The notes under the pieces are model-generated. The model was not told where the DNA came from. It worked only from the letters and a program-made list of their open reading frames with translations, and searched no databases. Positions 59,815-64,000 of a stretch of DNA of 64,000 nucleotides are shown in pieces (positions within the stretch are counted from its first letter, which is position 1; each line of letters begins with the position of its first letter). The stretch is from JACDAV01 sp964626755 (GTDB taxonomy: Bacteria; Chloroflexota; Limnocylindria; Limnocylindrales; CSP1-4). Both the position numbers and the translations under genes were made by a program. Location: assembly GCA_964626755.1 (NCBI GenBank), contig CAZVGO010000006.1, forward strand, positions 25,680 to 89,679. The letters run 5' to 3'.

Positions 59815-60672
59815 TCACTTGACCACCCGGCCCCAAAGACCGAGCAGATAACGCCGGATGAAGAAGATGACTACGACGGAGGGCAGGAGCATGACGAACC
59901 CGGCCGCGAATTGGTAGTAGATCGGTGACTGCGTGAGGGCGGCGAGGATCTTGGCTGGCAATGTCGGATTTCGGAGGGTGAGGATCGACGCCGCGAAGAC
60001 GTCGTTCCAGCTCACCACCCAGGTGAAGATCGCGGCGGCCGCGAGTCCCGGCAAGGCGAGCGGCAACGAAACCTTGATGAAGGCCTGCAGCGGCGTGCAG
60101 CCAAGCGTCTGGGCGGCTTCCTCGAGGTCGCGTGGGACAGACACGAAGATGCTCGAGGTGATGAGGACGGTGAACGGCAGGGCGAGCGCCGTGTGCATGA
60201 ACGCCACGCCAATGATCGAGTCGTCGAGGCCCCAGCGAATGTAGGTGACGGCCAACGGGATGGCGAGGATCACGATCGGGAAGGCGCGCGTCGCCAGAAC
60301 CCCGAGGCGATACGCACTTCGCCCACGGAACACGTAGCGCGCCAGCGCGTATCCCGCCGGGGCACCGATGAGGAGGGCGATGACGAGGGTGATGAGGGCG
60401 ACCTGGACGCTCCGCCAGAACGAGGGCACGACTCCCGAGGCATTGAGGAAGAAGGAGATCGTGTCGGTCGAGATCTCCGTCGGGATGATCGCCCGCGGGT
60501 AGTCGAACGCGTGCTCACGCGGCGTCACGGCGGCGACAAAGATCAGGTAGATCGGCGCCAGGACGAAGAACGCCAGGAGCGCCGCCGCGACGTAGGTGAG
60601 GGCACGGGCTGCATACCATTCCGCGCCGTGTCCGCGGCGGGCGAGTGGGATCGGCCGATCCGTGGCGGTCAT
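59815..60672 (-). CDS. CUT1 ABC transporter permease (MalG type)
   Basis: A 285-residue six-helix permease. Head FFVLAPIYLIFVAAVTPREHAF, EAA loop DLEEAAQTLGCTPLQAFIKV. The ATG overlaps the stop codon of the upstream permease gene (ATGA), and the ATPase gene follows after 9 bp. Confidence 0.92.
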   Translation of the reverse strand: MTATDRPIPLARRGHGAEWYAARALTYVAAALLAFFVLAPIYLIFVAAVTPREHAFDYPRAIIPTEISTDTISFFLNASGVVPSFWRSVQVALITLVIALLIGAPAGYALARYVFRGRSAYRLGVLATRAFPIVILAIPLAVTYIRWGLDDSIIGVAFMHTALALPFTVLITSSIFVSVPRDLEEAAQTLGCTPLQAFIKVSLPLALPGLAAAAIFTWVVSWNDVFAASILTLRNPTLPAKILAALTQSPIYYQFAAGFVMLLPSVVVIFFIRRYLLGLWGRVVK

Positions 60673-61523
60673 CCCATGTGCTCCTCGCGGGTCGGCAGCA
60701 GCCACAGGAACAGGAGCGTTGTGCTGACGGACAGGATCAGGATCAGGCCCGCATACGCGGCGGCGACGTGATCGTTGTCGATGCCGGTCGCCCAGCGCTG
60801 CGCTTCCCGGGACAGGACCGTCACCCCGCTCCCGGCGAGGGCGATCACCGTCGCGAAGACCTGGAACGCCAGGATCGTCCGCAGGATGAGGGCCACCTGA
60901 AGGCTCGGGCGGAGCATCGGCAGGATGACCCGCCGGACCTTCTGCCATGTCGTCGCGCCGTAGACGTCCGCGGCCTCGAGGAACTCGCGGGGGATCGACT
61001 GGAGCCCCGCGACGAGAATGATCATGATGATCGATGTGGCGCGCCACGCCTCTGCGATGACGATCGTCATGATGAGCAGCCACGGCGTCTCGGCGCTCTG
61101 CCAGATGATCGGCCGATCGATGAGGCCGAAGCCCTCGAGGATCGTGTTCAGCCAACCGGTCTGGGTGAAGACGCTCACCCAGACGATCCCGGCCGCGAGT
61201 TCGCTGATGCCGAGCGGCAGGGCGTAGACGTACAGCCAGAGACCCTGGCCCTTGAGCCGGGCGTTGATGATGAGGGCCATCGACATCGCCAGGACGAACT
61301 GGACGGGCAGGACGAGGACGACGAGCGCGATGGTCGTTGTCACGGCGTCGCGGAAGTTCGGGTCGCTGATCATCCGTTCTACGCTCGCCACGGTCCAATG
61401 GCCGTCAACGTCCTGGAGCGCGAGGGCGAACGCCTGCGACATCGGCGTCGCGAAGAAGATCGCCAGGTAGGCGAGCGACGGGATGAGCAGGACGTAGGGA
61501 GTCCAGCCGAGGCGCCTCGTCAT
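60669..61523 (-). CDS. CUT1 ABC transporter permease (MalF type)
   Basis: A 284-residue six-helix permease with the head YVLLIPSLAYLAIFFATPM and EAA loop EFLEAADVYGATTWQKVRRV. The start taken is ATG at 61523; an in-frame GTG 33 bases upstream (61556) is possible. It follows the solute-binding gene after a gap with a perfect hairpin. Confidence 0.92.
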   Translation of the reverse strand: MTRRLGWTPYVLLIPSLAYLAIFFATPMSQAFALALQDVDGHWTVASVERMISDPNFRDAVTTTIALVVLVLPVQFVLAMSMALIINARLKGQGLWLYVYALPLGISELAAGIVWVSVFTQTGWLNTILEGFGLIDRPIIWQSAETPWLLIMTIVIAEAWRATSIIMIILVAGLQSIPREFLEAADVYGATTWQKVRRVILPMLRPSLQVALILRTILAFQVFATVIALAGSGVTVLSREAQRWATGIDNDHVAAAYAGLILILSVSTTLLFLWLLPTREEHMG

Positions 61524-61577
61524 CGGCCGGGGCCTCGCCTTGGCGACTCCGGGCACGTCTCCATGGCGATTCGCGTC

Positions 61578-61607
61578 GTGCCCGGGGAGGCGAACCTCCC
61601 CGGGCAC
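61578..61607 (-). terminator. Perfect 13-bp intercistronic hairpin (binding protein to permease)
   Basis: Positions 61578-61590 and 61595-61607 form a perfect 13-bp stem with a CGAA tetraloop, 36 bases after the stop of the solute-binding gene on the minus strand. It has the same location as the hairpins at 28917 and 45425. Confidence 0.65.
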
Positions 61608-61643
61608 GATCGTTGGGTCATCGGCGGGCGGGCGGGGCCGTGC

Positions 61644-63017
<1,374 letters not shown>

Positions 63018-63372
63018 GTCAACTCCTCCGTCTACGGGTGTCAGCGTTGCCATCCGGACGACCGTCCAACGTCGCTGCCGGTTGCCCGGCGGTCCAGTCG
63101 ATCTCGGTGGCCGTTGCTTTGGAGCAACAGCTGGCCCGCGTCCGCCTCGCGCGTGGGACTGGGTACACGCGGGGCGACGCTTTCAGAAGGTAGCACTCAC
63201 CGCAAGTTTGCGACTCCTCGGCCTCTACGTCGCCATCGCTGGCCCGTGGCTCGATCGCCGCCCGGACGGGCCGATCGGCATCTCGCCCGCTGCCCCCCGG
63301 GCGCATTGGGGAAGTGGGAGACGGAACCGAGGCGGCCTATGATCAACCATCGCCATAAAGGAGGGAGAGGTC
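63018..63372. promoter_or_regulatory. 355-bp gene-free divergent region
   Basis: Separates the minus-strand importer operon from the plus-strand GYD gene and should hold both promoters. I see ribosome-binding sites at each edge (GGAGGAG before 63017 on the minus strand; AGGAGGGAGAGG before 63373) and a 6-bp hairpin GTTGCT-TTGG-AGCAAC (63113-63128). No clear operator or -35/-10 pair was recognised, and translated frames have no family resemblance. Confidence 0.45.
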
Positions 63373-63699
63373 ATGCCGCTCTATCTGACGCGGTTCAGCT
63401 ACACGCCCGAAACCTGGGCCCGGCTCATCAACAAGCCGGAGGATCGGAGGGCTGCCGCGCAGCAGTACATTGAGTCGGTCGGCGGCAAGCTTCACGGCTT
63501 CTGGTACGCGTTCGGAGACCACGACGGCTACAACCTCTGGGAGGCGCCCGACAACGTGTCGATGGCCGCCGTCGCGGCGGCGATCGGCGCGGGCGGAGCA
63601 CTGAGCTCGATTCAGACGACCGTGCTGCTCACCGTCGAGGAGACGCTGGCGGCGCTCGAGAAGGCACAGTCGATCAAGTACAAGCCGCCCGGCAGCTAA
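63373..63699 (+). CDS. GYD-domain protein
   Basis: A 108-residue single-domain protein of the GYD family (ferredoxin-like fold). The name-giving motif region is YAFGDHDGYNLWEAPDN; the N-terminal strand MPLYLTRFSYTPETWARL and the helix VSMAAVAAAIGAGGALSSIQTTVLL are typical. Function unestablished; often a stand-alone small protein in soil bacteria. ATG with strong AGGAGGGAGAGG upstream. Confidence 0.88.
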   Translation: MPLYLTRFSYTPETWARLINKPEDRRAAAQQYIESVGGKLHGFWYAFGDHDGYNLWEAPDNVSMAAVAAAIGAGGALSSIQTTVLLTVEETLAALEKAQSIKYKPPGS

Positions 63700-63786
63700 G
63701 GTCGGCAAGTCGAGGCCAAAGACCCGGTATCGCCCGGGGCATCCATCAGAGCGGCATGGGCATGGTCCGCCTGTTTCGGCCTCAAC

Positions 63787-63798
63787 AGTTATGTGCTG
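63787..63798 (+). repeat. 12-bp direct repeat AGTTATGTGCTG, copy 1
   Basis: One of three near-identical 12-mers flanking the tRNA half gene (AGTTATGnGCT plus C or G). Copies 1 and 2 are 18 bp apart upstream of the tRNA; copy 3 is downstream. They are AT-richer than the surrounding genome. Confidence 0.5.
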
Positions 63799-63804
63799 TT
63801 CGAT

Positions 63805-63816
63805 AGTTATGCGCTC
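63805..63816 (+). repeat. 12-bp direct repeat AGTTATGCGCTC, copy 2
   Basis: Differs from copy 3 only at position 8 (C against G) and from copy 1 at positions 8 and 12. Same orientation as the other copies. Confidence 0.5.
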
Positions 63817-63867
63817 AATTGACCTCGGTTGCCGCTCTGGATCACGCTCGGTAAGCTTCATGGCCGC

Positions 63868-63908
63868 GGCGGAGTAGCTCAGTGGTAGAGCAGGGGACTC
63901 ATAAGCCC
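63868..63908 (+). tRNA. tRNA(CAU), elongator Met or Ile2: 5' half only, continuity lost after the anticodon arm
   Basis: The acceptor 5' strand GGCGGAG, U8-A9, the D arm GCTC-AGTGGTA-GAGC, A26, the 5' anticodon strand GGGGA and the loop CTCATAA with anticodon CAT (63900-63902) are standard. Only GCCC of the 3' anticodon strand follows. No T arm (GGTTCGAATC) and no acceptor 3' strand occur in the remaining 92 bases, which instead fold into nested hairpins. The gene is either interrupted by an intron or other insertion that continues beyond the window, or is a 5' fragment. Confidence 0.75.
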
Positions 63909-63979
63909 GCCGATGTGATCGCTGTGCTTTCCCGAGTGGGGGCTGATCGGGAAAGTGCTCAGTTATGGGCTCTATCGGC
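63909..63979 (+). other. Nested inverted repeats directly after the tRNA half (structured insert)
   Basis: GCCGAT (63909-63914) pairs with ATCGGC (63974-63979). Inside lies a perfect 9-bp hairpin CTTTCCCGA (63927-63935) with TCGGGAAAG (63947-63955). The short sequence GTGA (63915-63918) can pair with the tRNA loop bases TCAT including a terminal G-U pair, as in a group I intron P1 helix, but the catalytic core is not visible within the window. Confidence 0.4.
63961..63972 (+). repeat. 12-bp direct repeat AGTTATGGGCTC, copy 3
   Basis: Third copy, 156 bp from copy 2 and on the other side of the tRNA fragment. Together with copies 1 and 2 it gives a pattern reminiscent of integrase arm-type sites. 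Confidence 0.5.
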
Positions 63980-64000
63980 GAGGTGGCGAAGAGCATATAA

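Overview
This is a compact, very GC-rich bacterial chromosome segment of about 64 kb, carrying roughly 58 protein genes and the 5' half of one tRNA gene at the right edge. The gene content suggests a Chloroflexota-like organism, possibly near the Limnocylindria. The pointers are a DUF4446 protein, an F420-type luciferase-like oxidoreductase, the 'F420-biosynthesis-associated' zincin protein, MrfA/MrfB repair proteins, carbohydrate ABC importers and peptidoglycan genes (murI, murJ). A deep actinobacterial relative is not excluded. No rRNA, CRISPR array, transposase or phage structural gene was seen.

Layout. 1-2.5 kb: end of a DUF58 gene and a membrane transglutaminase. 2.5-6.1 kb (minus): a three-gene operon of class V aminotransferase, serA and histidine phosphatase, which reads as a serine-biosynthesis unit. 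6.2-10.2 kb: secreted C39-like peptidase, murJ and rarA. 10.3-24.4 kb: mostly plus-strand housekeeping genes: a 30-bp intergenic repeat cluster, a UvrD helicase fused to a Cas4/AddB-like Fe-S nuclease, response regulator, M20 peptidase, agmatinase-family enzyme, methyltransferase, CpaE-like ATPase, then murI, a zincin, a hydroxyacid dehydrogenase and a YchF-like protein with a degenerate P-loop.

24.9-37.1 kb: sugar/inositol locus. A ribose-type ABC importer with its LacI regulator is followed by two inositol-dehydrogenase paralogues, an IolE-like isomerase/dehydratase, a TPP enzyme, and (divergent) a transaldolase-like protein and IolB. A perfect palindromic LacI-type operator lies in the divergent promoter. 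37.0-41.5 kb: mrfB-mrfA DNA repair pair with an SOS-box-like sequence in front, and an FtsB-like protein.

41.5-63.0 kb: glycan/uronate locus. It holds a GH4 enzyme, a CUT1 importer lacking its own ATPase, a giant GH38 alpha-mannosidase, an epimerase-type dehydrogenase, SMP-30 lactonase, UxuA-like dehydratase, an SDR, a dienelactone hydrolase, and a second complete CUT1 importer whose UgpC/MsmK-type ATPase could serve both importers. 63.4-64 kb: a GYD protein and an interrupted tRNA(CAU).

Recurrent themes. Each of the three importers has a perfect 12-14 bp hairpin between the solute-binding gene and the following permease gene. Several genes show a -10 hexamer 6-7 nt before the start codon (leaderless mRNAs). 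Four genes have no ATG, GTG or TTG where homology puts their start. Very many neighbours overlap by 4 nt (ATGA/GTGA), indicating translational coupling.
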